DNA from: Planctomycetota bacterium
Lineage (GTDB): Bacteria > Planctomycetota > Phycisphaerae > Sedimentisphaerales > Anaerohalosphaeraceae
Assembly: GCA_013349435.1 (NCBI GenBank)
Contig: DUZQ01000027.1
Span: forward strand, 1-37,669
Reading direction: 5' to 3'
DNA: 37,669 nt
Below the pieces are notes generated by a model, which worked only from the letters and a program-made list of their open reading frames with translations, had not been told where the DNA came from and ran no database searches. Of the stretch, positions 1 through 8,228 are shown piece by piece. Position numbers and translations under genes: made by a program. Within the stretch, counting starts at the first letter, position 1. Each line of letters starts with the position of its first letter.

Positions 1-198
1 GACCATTTACTATTTTTTCTCTGCTCCCTCTCTGTGTTCATCTGCGTTAATCAGCGTCTAATATCAAATTCAATTAACCGCGTGGGCCATCCTCCTTCGC
101 ATAAAGCTATGGAGGAAAAAAGGCCCACCCTACAGGAAAACAAATCCGAAGCACTAAGCTCGAAACCCTAAACAAGCACCAATATCAAAATACAAATG

Positions 199-540
199 AC
201 CGAAACTGGATTCCCGCCTACGCGGGAATGACAAGGAAGAATGCGGGAATGACAGATAGACCGAAACTGGATTCCGGGTCCCACCTTCGCGCGAGGCTAC
301 GGAGGGCAAGCAAGCCCGGAATGACGGATAGACCAAAACTGGATTCCCGCCTACGCGGGAATGACAAGGAAGAATGCGGGAATGACAGATCGACCGAAAC
401 TGGATGCCGGGTCCCACCTTCGCGCGAGGCTACGGCTGGCAGGCAAGCCCGGAATGACGGATAGACCGAAACTGGATTCCGGGTCCCCGCCTGCGCGGGG
501 ACATGCTTCGCGGGGGTAGACAGGGTTTCGCGGGAATGAC
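199..540. repeat. 133-bp tandem repeat made of small palindromes
   Basis: Two nearly identical 133-bp units lie at 199-331 and 332-464, with about six differences between them. A degenerate partial third copy follows from 465. Each unit holds short inverted repeats such as TTCCCGCCTACGCGGGAA and the recurring phrase ACTGGATTCC...GGAATGAC. This kind of dispersed palindromic intergenic repeat is common in large bacterial genomes. Short open frames in both strands here are translations of the repeat and show no protein-like features. Confidence 0.85.
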
Positions 541-545
541 AACGG

Positions 546-572
546 GAGATTCTTCACTTCGTTCAGAATGAC
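546..572. repeat. Dispersed repeat GAGATTCTTC...CAGAATGAC, copy 1
   Basis: GAGATTCTTC at 546-555 is followed by CAGAATGAC at 564-572. The same pair of half-motifs, with a variable middle, recurs at 6663-6691 and 21523-21588. The rest of 573-888 holds no recognisable gene. Confidence 0.6.
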
Positions 573-888
573 CCTGCGCGGGACGCGGGGCTAAATTAAC
601 TGGATGCCGGATCCCTCCGTAGCCTCGTGCGAAGGAAGGAGCGGGGCCGAAGGGCAAGGCGAATGGGTTTGGAATTACAAACAAGGCCATCCCTTTTGGT
701 CGGCTTGCGGCTTCGCTCTGTAAGCTACGCCGCGACAGGTGCGCCGACACGCTTCAGTTGTCTGTTCTCTCGAAATTGGTGCGATAGGTCGGGCCTTACC
801 TCGAGGTAAATTTTAAACTCTAAGCTCTATCCCGCTAAATCGGGGCGATGGCGGGATAAAAGGTACAAGCTACAAAAATGGTCCGTAT

Positions 889-1548
889 TCAGGATTGTAT
901 TTTTATGGTTCGGGCGGATTGGACTTTTTCTGTAAGGCGGATGTGTGCGAATCCGCCGTCTTTAAAGGGTCCCGGATTTACCAGCGTTGTTCGTCCGATA
1001 TGGTCGATTCCCGGTGCCTGGTGAGTATGGCCCGAGACGGCGAGGAGGGGCGGGTTTTTCTCGATGAAGCTTCTCAGGGCCGGGCTGCCGATGTGCTCGC
1101 CGCCGGACAGGTCGATGGCGGTATCGGCTGGAGGTTCGTGGGTTACGAGGACGAATTTGTTGTCGGCGGGGAGTAATTTTTCCAGGGCTGTTAAGGAGAT
1201 TGTAAAATCGTTATCAAGCATTTCGTTTGGTGTAGAGCCGTGGCAGGGCAGTGAGCCGCCGAGGCCGATAAACGGGATACCTGCCCGGTTTATTCGGTTG
1301 CAGTCGAGGTTTATGCCCTTGTTTGCGAGATAGTCGTTTACTCCGGGTCTGTCGCAGTTTCCGGGTACGGCTAAGACGTTCGGATTATATTTGCAAATCT
1401 CGGTGATTATCCTGTCGGCCTCGGCCCATTCGCCGAAATGAGTGATGTCGCCGGCGAGCAGGACCATGTCCGCGGCTGCCATTTGTTCTGCAATCTGAGG
1501 CAGATGTGTCGGGTCGGCGTGAATATCCGCCAGGGCTATTATGACCAT
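889..1548 (-). CDS. Calcineurin-like metallophosphoesterase
   Basis: Likely a cytoplasmic two-metal phosphodiesterase or phosphatase of about 219 residues, of the compact YfcE/MJ0936 type. All metal-binding blocks are visible in order: ADIHAD near the N-terminus, LAGDITH, PGNCD, VTHEPP and SGHTH near the C-terminus. The start at 1548 is preferred over an upstream ATG at 1620 because a GAAGGACGG ribosome site stands just before it and the D-x-H block then begins at the usual distance from the N-terminus. Substrate is unknown. No signal peptide is seen. It stands alone: the next gene on the same strand ends more than 200 bases upstream. Confidence 0.85.
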   Translation of the reverse strand: MVIIALADIHADPTHLPQIAEQMAAADMVLLAGDITHFGEWAEADRIITEICKYNPNVLAVPGNCDRPGVNDYLANKGINLDCNRINRAGIPFIGLGGSLPCHGSTPNEMLDNDFTISLTALEKLLPADNKFVLVTHEPPADTAIDLSGGEHIGSPALRSFIEKNPPLLAVSGHTHQAPGIDHIGRTTLVNPGPFKDGGFAHIRLTEKVQSARTIKIQS

Positions 1549-1782
1549 GGACCGTCCTTCATTCTGTTTTGTGTCTGCAATTTTACACTTGATACAATTG
1601 ACGCAGCATTTTAGCTGCACGTAGGTTGATTGTCAAAGGCCGGGTAGGCTGGATAGATTTATATTTTCGGGGGGCGGCAAGGTCTGAGGCGATGGTTTGA
1701 TTTATGCTCATCGCAAGGGCAATCGAGAGGGCCTTATGAAGCGTCCGGCGGCGGTTGAGTAGCGACCGCTCAGAACAGGTGA

Positions 1783-2241
1783 TTAAATCAGGTCTTTGAG
1801 GATATTTCTGGCGTAGTACCGGCACTGTGTCAGTAAGATTGCACTTATGATAACAATGACGGCAACAGTTAATGTAACTTCATTTATGGTAACGGCAAGT
1901 GCAGTCCCGGCGGCGGGAGCGTGCTCGAAGTCCAAAGCAACCATTAATAAAATGGTAAGACCGACAGCAAGTGGAAATTCGGCATAATAAGGCAGGGCTG
2001 TGAGGGTGAGCAGTGCTCCGCAGACCAGGCCAGCTATATGTCCTCCGATGACGTTTTTTGTTTGTGCTGAGACACTTGTCGGCATAGCAAAACAGATAAA
2101 GGCGGTGGCGGCCATGGAGGCGATGATGACGACTTTATTCTCACCCACCGTCAGGACGAGGACAAGTATAGAAAGAGACGCCAGAAGGCTTTGGAAAATG
2201 TAATGTTTCCAGAGTCGTTTGAATTTTTCCCATACCTGCAT
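1783..2241 (-). CDS. HPP-family integral membrane protein
   Basis: A 152-residue protein with about four hydrophobic segments. It matches the HPP family: the block TAFICFAMPTSVSAQ and the Gly-His of NVIGGHIAGL are typical of the first half. The family's namesake His-Pro-Pro motif appears here as HAPAAGTAL, so the second position is Ala rather than Pro. Members are small inner-membrane proteins; some have been linked to nitrite transport in cyanobacteria and plastids, but no substrate can be given here. Usual family length is about 150-200 residues, so it looks complete. It diverges from the secreted protein at 2420. Confidence 0.75.
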   Translation of the reverse strand: MQVWEKFKRLWKHYIFQSLLASLSILVLVLTVGENKVVIIASMAATAFICFAMPTSVSAQTKNVIGGHIAGLVCGALLTLTALPYYAEFPLAVGLTILLMVALDFEHAPAAGTALAVTINEVTLTVAVIVIISAILLTQCRYYARNILKDLI

Positions 2242-2419
2242 AGCTCGGCTCCCGTGCCGTCGGATTAGCTCGGCTGTTTAAGTGTAGCCGAATCAGCAAA
2301 GAAATGAAAGAATAATTCTGTGCAACAATGCTGTTGAAAAAGCGAACTGGCCGCCTATAATAATTTGACAATGTGGAATCGGTCCCATGCCCAAAACCGC
2401 AGGAATGGAAAGGGAAAAT

Positions 2420-3130
2420 ATGTGCAGAAAAACAGTTATCATTGCTACTTTGTTGGTATCGGCCGGGGTGTGCTTGGCGGAAAGGAATAACGAGCCCGGC
2501 ACAGGGGCCAAGTCGGTGAAAACTTATGGCGGCGCGGTCGTACGGAAGGTTATTTGCGTCGATAGGGGCTTTAGCTTTCGTTGCGATATAAAGGGATGGC
2601 CGGCTGTTATCGCCGATGATATCGCGGTGAAAATAGATGGAATCACGCCACCTTTGATTGTGGCAAAGGGGGGCAAACCAAATAAATTTTTCGATTTACA
2701 GAGCGTCAAATTCCTGGAAAGAACGTTTGCCGGAGCGCGGTCGGTCAGGCTTGAGAATATCAAGCGTGGCCGGACTTTTTCTATCGTTGCCGACGTTATT
2801 GTTGACAGCAACAGCGTTGCGGATTTGCTCATTGGAGCCGGTCTGGCAAGGTGTAGTGTTGAGGGCGGGCAGGCAAGTATCACCGCAGCCAATGGGGTAA
2901 GTGCAGGTTACGATGAGAATACTTCAATTACCCGGCCGGGGGCGGATGAAGGGATAAACACCGACGTTGCAAGCGAGGCTTTTTATGTGGCCTCAAAGAA
3001 CAGCAAGGTGTTCCACCGTCCGGGGTGCAGATACGCTAAAATAGTCTCGGGTGAAAATCTTGTAAGATTCGATAGCAAGGCCGAGGCTTTGCAAACGGGA
3101 AGAAGGCCCTGCAAAACGTGCAATCCGTGA
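2420..3130 (+). CDS. Secreted SNase-like protein with Ada-type zinc domain
   Basis: About 236 residues. The start at 2420 is chosen because GGAAAGGG lies five bases before it and it opens directly on a signal peptide (MCRKTVIIATLLVSAGVCLA). The middle follows the staphylococcal nuclease (OB-fold) pattern: FSFRCDIKGWPAVI, then AVKIDGITPP, then RGRTFSIVADV and VADLLIGAGLAR. The usual DGDTF and R...DTPE blocks are altered (DRGFSF; K and P in place of the catalytic R and E), so nuclease activity is doubtful, though the later GR is kept. The C-terminus FHRPGCRYAKI...GRRPCKTCNP is an Ada-like zinc-binding module, often found attached to secreted nucleases and surface proteins. It likely works outside the cytoplasm. 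Confidence 0.75.
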   Translation: MCRKTVIIATLLVSAGVCLAERNNEPGTGAKSVKTYGGAVVRKVICVDRGFSFRCDIKGWPAVIADDIAVKIDGITPPLIVAKGGKPNKFFDLQSVKFLERTFAGARSVRLENIKRGRTFSIVADVIVDSNSVADLLIGAGLARCSVEGGQASITAANGVSAGYDENTSITRPGADEGINTDVASEAFYVASKNSKVFHRPGCRYAKIVSGENLVRFDSKAEALQTGRRPCKTCNP

Positions 3131-3510
3131 GATTAGCATGGATATCAGGCAGTTACAAACGTAAAAAGTCATACGCCTGAAGCCGGTGGCAATTACGAAA
3201 GGGCCTGCGACTGAAGCTGGCGCGGATTACACAAAGCTGGCGTATATTTGCGCAGCGCTGAGTTTTTTATGTCCCTGCCTGTGTTTCATTTCATTTTTCA
3301 GTTAATATCCTATAATTTACAGAGAAATAGTAAGAACAACCAAATTTTTTTGCTGAGTTATTGGGTTTTGTTATCAACATTTCGGCGGTCAGCAGGGAGA
3401 TACATGCAGAAAACCTCGAAAAACCTTGTAAAAATACAATTTTTTTGTTGTTTTTATTCAGTTATTTTGCTATTATAATAGTTGGAAACTTAATATATAA
3501 AGTTCACTGA
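3131..3510. other. Intergenic, no gene recognised
   Basis: AT-rich stretch, especially 3300-3480. One short open frame (3248-3478) is low-complexity, rich in Phe, Ile and Ser, lacks a convincing ribosome site and resembles no family. Confidence 0.5.
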
Positions 3511-3675
3511 CCTTTTGGCGTCTCACGTTAAACCGGAAGTTTAATTTGTCACAAGACGTACTGTGTTCGGTGCCCCGAAATGGGGCATCGCTGGCAAGTG
3601 TTTGTGGTTGAGTTCTGGCGAGTTCGGTGTGAGCACTATGCGGCGGTGCTCCTTATTAATGCGCAAGCCAAAAGG
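3511..3675 (+). ncRNA. Candidate structured leader RNA
   Basis: A perfect 9-bp closing stem pairs CCTTTTGGC (3511-3519) with GCCAAAAGG (3667-3675). Inside are at least two further hairpins: TGCCCC/GGGGCA around 3571-3587 with loop GAAAT, and GAGCAC/GTGCTC at 3631-3651. The 8-base phrase GTTCGGTG occurs twice inside. The element ends about 60 bases before the start of a secreted-protein gene remnant, where a leader RNA would sit. It matches no riboswitch class that I recognise. Conservation and covariation cannot be judged from one copy. Confidence 0.4.
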
Positions 3676-3735
3676 GCACCGGTTGTAGTGATGAGGTAAA
3701 AAACAAATTTGAAACCTTAAATGAGGAGTAAAACT

Positions 3736-3948
3736 ATGAGAAAAGTTATAGCAACAACAATTCTAATTGTCCTGCTAACGAATTCTTCAGTGGTATGGGC
3801 CGAGATAACACCTGCACTGTCAATTGAACAACACGGAGGTCCTGCATACCCAGGAGCGGTTCGAACACACGGCTGGGAATTTACTGTTAGCCGGGATATT
3901 CAGGTTGTGGCATTGGGGATATTCGACTTTGAAGACGACCCTACGTAG
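3736..3948 (+). pseudogene. Truncated secreted protein, PEP-CTERM style N-terminus
   Basis: Starts at 3736 after a GAGGAG ribosome site. It encodes a signal peptide (RKVIATTILIVLLTNSSVVWA) followed by THGWEFTVSRDIQVVALGIFDFEDD. That block resembles the N-terminal domain of secreted, often PEP-CTERM-tagged proteins, where GW.FTV...V..LG.FD normally leads into G.GL..SH.VGIW. Here the frame stops after about 70 residues, and the sequence immediately beyond is an IS630 transposase tail in another frame. The gene was therefore probably cut by a mobile element and its 3' part lost or moved. Family assignment is from pattern memory and moderate. Confidence 0.5.
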
Positions 3949-4054
3949 GGCTTGGCTTAAAAATCGTAACAGGCAAGCCAACAAGGTAGATTGGCGTTTT
4001 ACGACAGAAGACGCCAGGATAAAATTGAAAAAACTATACCAATCAATTGATTAG
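3941..4054 (+). pseudogene. IS630-family transposase, C-terminal remnant
   Basis: In the frame ending with TAG at 4052-4054, the translation carries VDWRFTTEDARIKLKKLYQS. That matches the conserved last residues of IS630-family transposases (W.FTT.DAR.KLK.LYP). Only about 35 residues remain; the catalytic DDE region is absent. The remnant abuts the broken secreted-protein gene, which suggests insertion followed by deletion. Confidence 0.6.
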
Positions 4055-4057
4055 CGA

Positions 4058-4697
4058 CAGTGCACTATTCCTTAAACAAGCGAACACGGGTTGCCTTTCG
4101 ATGGATGCAGGGGCCGATTTTCTCGGCGCAGCAAATCCCTCTCAGCCCCAACCGGACTAAAAAAGTTTCAAATTTTTGCTCTGTCATATTTACCTGCTTT
4201 CATCCGTCAAAAAGGCCAACACGAATCGAGACGTCCGTACCCCGACATCAAATAGATATATTCAACAACGTAGCGGACGAAAAAAACAATCCAACGCCTT
4301 TGTAGGACAAATCCATTCCTTCTTTGCATTCGCCGTCACAGAGGATATTATAAGCAATGTTAAGAACGTGATCCGACTCATAATAGGGGTTGTGCAGCTT
4401 GAAGATATGCAGATGCCTGTTTATCTCTTTGTCCAGTCCGAGTTTTTAACCAACATCTGAACGGCTCCCATGCCGCCGTAGTTTATCCCTCGTGCTTTTT
4501 TGGCTATTTCATAATGGATATTGCCCGGCTGTATCACAGGTCCGGGGCGTTTCGGCAACGATCGCCTGTCCAACCTTTTTGGGATTTTTCGTTTGCTTTG
4601 TGCCAGCTTTTTTGCTATTTTTTCTTCACTTGAAACGACTCCTTTCGTCCTTTTTTGAATTTGTTTTTTAAATTAACAAGTGCATTATAGTGCACTG
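4058..4697. mobile_element. Decayed mobile-element region with short inverted ends
   Basis: CAGTGCACTAT at 4058-4068 is repeated in inverted orientation as ATAGTGCACTG at 4687-4697. Between them lies an IS1380-like transposase fragment on the minus strand. The arms may be old terminal repeats, but the core AGTGCACT is itself a palindrome, so chance is possible. The part 4070-4290 has no recognisable coding content. Confidence 0.35.
4290..4640 (-). pseudogene. IS1380-like transposase, N-terminal fragment, frameshifted
   Basis: Read on the minus strand, this encodes EKIAKKLAQSKRKIPKRL..., then HYEIAKKARGINYGGMGAVQ in one frame. After a frameshift near 4445 it continues as LGLDKEINRHLHIFKLHN and YYESDHVLNIAYNILCDGEC in another. 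The ESDHVLNIAYN block preceded by HL...K.H.PY is characteristic of IS1380-family transposases. The match fades near 4290, well before the catalytic core, and the initial frame has no clean start. This is a dead relic. Confidence 0.65.
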
Positions 4698-4887
4698 AAG
4701 AGGTTGTTTCGAGCATTTTCAGAGTTTTCTGTTTATCATTTTTTAGCCCACTGTCTTTTGCCTGTTATACACCTAACGCTAAATAATCCAGGCGAAAAAC
4801 CCGTGATAAATCGGCCCGGAGGCATCAGTCCCGACAAGCAGGATTTCGCTACGCTCAACATCGATTATCGAATCGTGAACCACAGGT

Positions 4888-5016
4888 TGTGCAAAAATTG
4901 GAACTGCAATCCACAGGTTTTCCACAAAACCTATTTATGTTGTGTAAATCGTGTTAGAAAAAAATTTTTTTCGCGCGCAAGTATGGCATCAGGCTGAACC
5001 TCTAAGATGTGGAAAA
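4888..5016. other. DnaA-box cluster, candidate oriC or dnaA autoregulatory region
   Basis: Three sites match the bacterial DnaA box TTWTNCACA exactly: TTTTGCACA on the minus strand (4888-4896), TTTTCCACA on the plus strand (4918-4926), and TTTTCCACA on the minus strand (5008-5016). A fourth, ATTTACACA on the minus strand (4941-4949), has one mismatch. Between them lies a run of A and T (4957-4971), a possible unwinding stretch. The cluster lies 140-270 bases before dnaA, a common origin position. Boxes upstream of dnaA may also serve autoregulation. Confidence 0.6.
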
Positions 5017-5061
5017 GAATTTCCGCAAAACGCTATTGAACTGTTTGAGAAGGCGCAATAT

Positions 5062-5090
5062 ATTTCGATTAACGTTGTTACGTGTATAAT
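5062..5090 (+). promoter_or_regulatory. Probable dnaA promoter
   Basis: A perfect -10 hexamer TATAAT lies at 5085-5090, about 68 bases before the dnaA start. The matching -35 position (5062-5067, ATTTCG) is poor, so the promoter may rely on an activator or the strong -10. Confidence 0.4.
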
Positions 5091-5157
5091 CATATTGACG
5101 GATCGAATTAATTTTTGGTTCTGGGTTCTGTCTGATTGAAAGGTTGGGAGACTCGAA

Positions 5158-6570
5158 ATGCAGACAACGGTCACGGAAGAAATCAGTGCTATAAACAAGG
5201 CGATTGCAGAGAAAATCGGGCAACAGAAGCACCGAGTCTGGTTCAGAAACTCCACCCGGCTCACACTTGCCGATGATTATCTTCGGGTTGGCGTGCCCAA
5301 CCACTTTATCGCCAGTTGGATAGAGAACCACTTTCTGGACGATATAGCACGAGCAGTTCGGGCAGTTACCGGAACCGATAAAAGGATAATCTTCGGTATC
5401 GAGCCTGAGCTTTCAGGAAGACAAAGGGCCTCTCAGCTTGACTATCAGGCTCAACACGTAAAAAAAACGCAAAACAAAACCACCCGAAGCAGGGTAAAAA
5501 CGGTTTACACACGACCACGAAGGGCGCCGCTGAAATTAACTCTTGACAGTTTCGTTGTCGGCCCGAAGAATCAGTTGGCTTTCAACGCAGCACAAACGGT
5601 GGTAGATGCCCAGCAGAGTCCTTTTAACCCGTTGTTTTATCATGGAGGATATGGGGTCGGCAAAACACATCTGCTGCAAGGGATATGCAACGCGGTGTGG
5701 AAGGGTCAACCCCGGGCCAAATGGCTTTATGTCTCAGCGGAGGACTTTGCTAATCAATACGTGCTGGCCTTGAAGACGCAAAAGCTGGATGCTTTTCGGA
5801 CCAGATTCCGACAAATGGACGTGTTGGCAATCGACGACATCCACTTCTTGGCCAGCAAAAAAGCAATGCAGGAGGAATTCCTGCATACATTCAATACACT
5901 CGAGTTAGCGGGAAAACAATTAATCCTTGCATCGGATGCGCATCCGAAAATGATTGGCAATCTTTGTGAAAAACTTGTTAACAGGTTCGTCTCCGGGATG
6001 GTGGTAAAGATAGAATCGCCGGATTTTGAGACGAGGTGCAGAATCTGCGCACAACACGCAGCGGTGATGAAGAAAATCATCCCAAAGTCAGTGGTTCACT
6101 ACATTGCCGAGAAAATGCACACAAATGTCAGGGAATTGGAGGGCGCTTTGCTTAAGGTGATTGCCTTTGCTTCTCTGAGCAACGAGAAGATTTCTCTGGC
6201 TATGGCACGCGAGGTGCTCGCAGACCATATTTCAAGAACGGACCCAATCGTCCACACTTCCGATATCGAGTCGTCTGTGGCGACCTATTTCGGGGTTACT
6301 CCGGCGGATGTCCACTCTTCCAAAAAAGACAGAACCGTCAGCCTTGCGCGTTCGTTCACTATGTACCTGGCCCGAAAATACACCAAGATGTCATATCCTG
6401 AAATCGGAAAACTTATGGGAAATAAAAATCACGCAACCGTAATACTCGCCTGCAGAAAGATTGAGGACTTTGTCAAAAGAAATTCGCAGGTCAAGTGGAA
6501 CGGCCCGGCGGGGAACCGACTCGAAAAGGCCAGGAACGTCCTCGAACAGTTGACAGAAAGCATATCTTAA
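5158..6570 (+). CDS. dnaA: Chromosomal replication initiator protein DnaA
   Basis: 470 residues, the usual DnaA size. Domain I (residues 1-80) has the W-F and HF..W.E motifs of the family (HRVWF, PNHFIASWIENHF). Residues about 90-125 form a basic, variable linker. The AAA+ core begins with LTLDSFVVGPKNQLAF. Walker A is GGYGVGKTH at 163-171; Walker B is VLAIDDIHFL near 222-231. The C-terminal DNA-binding domain carries SLARSFTMYLARKYT and MGNKNHATVILACRKI, which read as the box-binding helix-turn-helix and signature. The ribosome site GGGAG precedes the ATG. The gene is not followed by dnaN or recF; it faces gltD. DnaA boxes just upstream suggest autoregulation or an origin. Confidence 0.96.
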   Translation: MQTTVTEEISAINKAIAEKIGQQKHRVWFRNSTRLTLADDYLRVGVPNHFIASWIENHFLDDIARAVRAVTGTDKRIIFGIEPELSGRQRASQLDYQAQHVKKTQNKTTRSRVKTVYTRPRRAPLKLTLDSFVVGPKNQLAFNAAQTVVDAQQSPFNPLFYHGGYGVGKTHLLQGICNAVWKGQPRAKWLYVSAEDFANQYVLALKTQKLDAFRTRFRQMDVLAIDDIHFLASKKAMQEEFLHTFNTLELAGKQLILASDAHPKMIGNLCEKLVNRFVSGMVVKIESPDFETRCRICAQHAAVMKKIIPKSVVHYIAEKMHTNVRELEGALLKVIAFASLSNEKISLAMAREVLADHISRTDPIVHTSDIESSVATYFGVTPADVHSSKKDRTVSLARSFTMYLARKYTKMSYPEIGKLMGNKNHATVILACRKIEDFVKRNSQVKWNGPAGNRLEKARNVLEQLTESIS

Positions 6571-6575
6571 AACTC

Positions 6576-6612
6576 AAACCGGTCCTTGCGTTACTTGGGG
6601 ATGGCCGGTTTT
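6576..6612 (+). terminator. Possible dnaA terminator
   Basis: AAACCGG (6576-6582) pairs with CCGGTTT (6605-6611), just after the dnaA stop. The loop is long (22 bases) and the T run short, so this is weak. Confidence 0.3.
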
Positions 6613-6662
6613 CGAGTGGGGTATTTCGTATCACCTCAGGCGTGATGTTTATTGCGTGAGCA

Positions 6663-6691
6663 GAGATTCTTCGGCTGGACCTCAGAATGAC
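6663..6691. repeat. Dispersed repeat GAGATTCTTC...CAGAATGAC, copy 2
   Basis: GAGATTCTTC (6663-6672) is followed by CAGAATGAC (6683-6691), the same pair as at 546 and 21523. It lies in the gap between the converging dnaA and gltD genes, where no other gene is seen. Confidence 0.5.
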
Positions 6692-6803
6692 GATTCTGGA
6701 TCCCGTATTAAGTGCGTGATGACAGGGGGGTCGCTTCGCGATTATGCTTAAATTGGCGGTTGAATCTTCTGGATATGTTCTTGTTTGATATAAGTCAGGT
6801 ATA

Positions 6804-8228
6804 TTAGTTTCTTTGGCTGAGCCATTTGTCGATAGCTGCTGCGGCCCGGCGGCCGCTGTCGATTGCACGTACAACTAAGGAAGCACCTGTAACGGTATCA
6901 CCGGCGGCAAAGACCCAGGGCCGGCTGGTTTGGAAATTATCCACCGTCACATTGCCGTTGTCATCGATCTTCAGCTCCAGATCGTTTACCAGTCCCTCGT
7001 GTTGGGCGTGCAAAAAACCCATTGCCAGAAGTACAAGGTCGGCCTTAAGGGTAAATTCAGTACCCTTAACTTCCTTCAATTTCCAGCCTTGTCTGTTTTT
7101 TTCCCATTCAACTTCGCATCCTTGCAGGGCGCTAACCTTGGTTTCTATGCCCAAAAATCTCTTTGTCATCACACTCCAGCGTCTGTCGCAGCCTTCTTCG
7201 TGAGAGGATGATGTTCTCATAATCCTCGGCCACATGGGCCAGGGCGTATCGTCGGGGCGGGTTTCGGGCGGTTTGGGCAGGATTTCCAACTGGTGTACCT
7301 CTTTTGCCCCCTGGCGACGGGCTGTGCCCACACAATCGCTGCCCGTATCCCCGCCCCCGATGACAACAACAACTTTATCCTTTGCAGTAACAATCTGGGC
7401 ATCGTTTATTGGTTCGCCGGAGCAAAGTTTGTTTTGCACGGTCAGGTAGTCCATAGCAAAGACGATATTATCGTAACCCCTGCCCTGTATGGCAAGGTCT
7501 CGGGGCCGGCCCGCCCCGATAGTCAAACAGACGCAGTCGAACATCTTTTGCAGATATCGCGCGGAGATATCGGCTCCAACGGTAACGCCGCTTTGAAACT
7601 CAACGCCCTCAGCCGTCAACTGCCCGAGCCTGCGGTCGATGATGGATTTTGCAAGTTTGAAGTCGGGGATACCGTATCTGAGCATACCGCCTATTTTATC
7701 GGCTTTTTCAAAAACCGTTACATCGTGTCCGGCCCGCGCCAATTGTTGAGCGGCCGCGAGACCTGCAGGGCCGGAGCCGATTACGGCGACGCGTTTAGAT
7801 GTTTTGTGCTCAGGTACAAGTGGTTTTATCCACCCTTCTTTGAAGCCGCGTTCGACAATTTGCAGCTCGATATGCCGAATAAGTACAGGCTCATCATTAA
7901 CGGCCAGCGTGCAGGCGGTTTCACAAGGGGCGGGACATACCCTGCCTGTTACTTCCGGGAAGTTGTTTGTCGAATGCAGCATTTTGCAAGCCATACGCCA
8001 CCTGCCCTGGTATATCAGTTCGTTGAACTCGGGAATTCTGTTTCCAAGGGGGCAGCCCGCTGCATGGCAGAAAGGTATGCCGCAGTCCATGCACCTTGCG
8101 GCCTGCTGTCGCAGTTGGTCGGGACTGAGTGCAAGCTCCAGCTCCTTAAAGTCATAAATGCGCTCTTCAATTGGACGATGCCCGGCCTCGGTGCGGCTGT
8201 ATTTCAAAAAGCCCTTTATCTCACCCAT
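6804..8228 (-). CDS. gltD: Glutamate synthase small (beta) subunit
   Basis: 474 residues, normal for GltD. It supplies electrons from NADPH through FAD and iron-sulfur clusters to the large subunit, so that glutamine and 2-oxoglutarate become two glutamates. The N-terminal cluster cysteines are seen in CMDCGIPFCHAAGCPLGN and CPAPCETAC. The FAD site is VAVIGSGPAGLAAAQQLA; the NADPH site is VVVIGGGDTGSDCVGTA; the C-terminal FAD contact is VFAAGDTVTGASLVVRAI. Its ATG lies inside the end of gltB: the two genes overlap by 8 bases (ATGGGTGA), so translation is probably coupled and the subunits made in step. It is the last gene of the nitrogen cluster. Confidence 0.95.
   Translation of the reverse strand: MGEIKGFLKYSRTEAGHRPIEERIYDFKELELALSPDQLRQQAARCMDCGIPFCHAAGCPLGNRIPEFNELIYQGRWRMACKMLHSTNNFPEVTGRVCPAPCETACTLAVNDEPVLIRHIELQIVERGFKEGWIKPLVPEHKTSKRVAVIGSGPAGLAAAQQLARAGHDVTVFEKADKIGGMLRYGIPDFKLAKSIIDRRLGQLTAEGVEFQSGVTVGADISARYLQKMFDCVCLTIGAGRPRDLAIQGRGYDNIVFAMDYLTVQNKLCSGEPINDAQIVTAKDKVVVVIGGGDTGSDCVGTARRQGAKEVHQLEILPKPPETRPDDTPWPMWPRIMRTSSSHEEGCDRRWSVMTKRFLGIETKVSALQGCEVEWEKNRQGWKLKEVKGTEFTLKADLVLLAMGFLHAQHEGLVNDLELKIDDNGNVTVDNFQTSRPWVFAAGDTVTGASLVVRAIDSGRRAAAAIDKWLSQRN

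Noticed and set aside
199..464. Possible CRISPR array
   Set aside because: The repeated unit is continuous at 133 bp with no unique spacers of regular length.
154..809. Several short open frames in the repeat region
   Set aside because: They translate the tandem and dispersed repeats; both strands give equally repetitive peptides.
3248..3478. 76-residue open frame
   Set aside because: Low complexity, AT-rich, no ribosome site and no family.
3511..3675. Cyclic-di-GMP or cobalamin riboswitch
   Set aside because: The conserved core sequences of those classes are not found inside the element.
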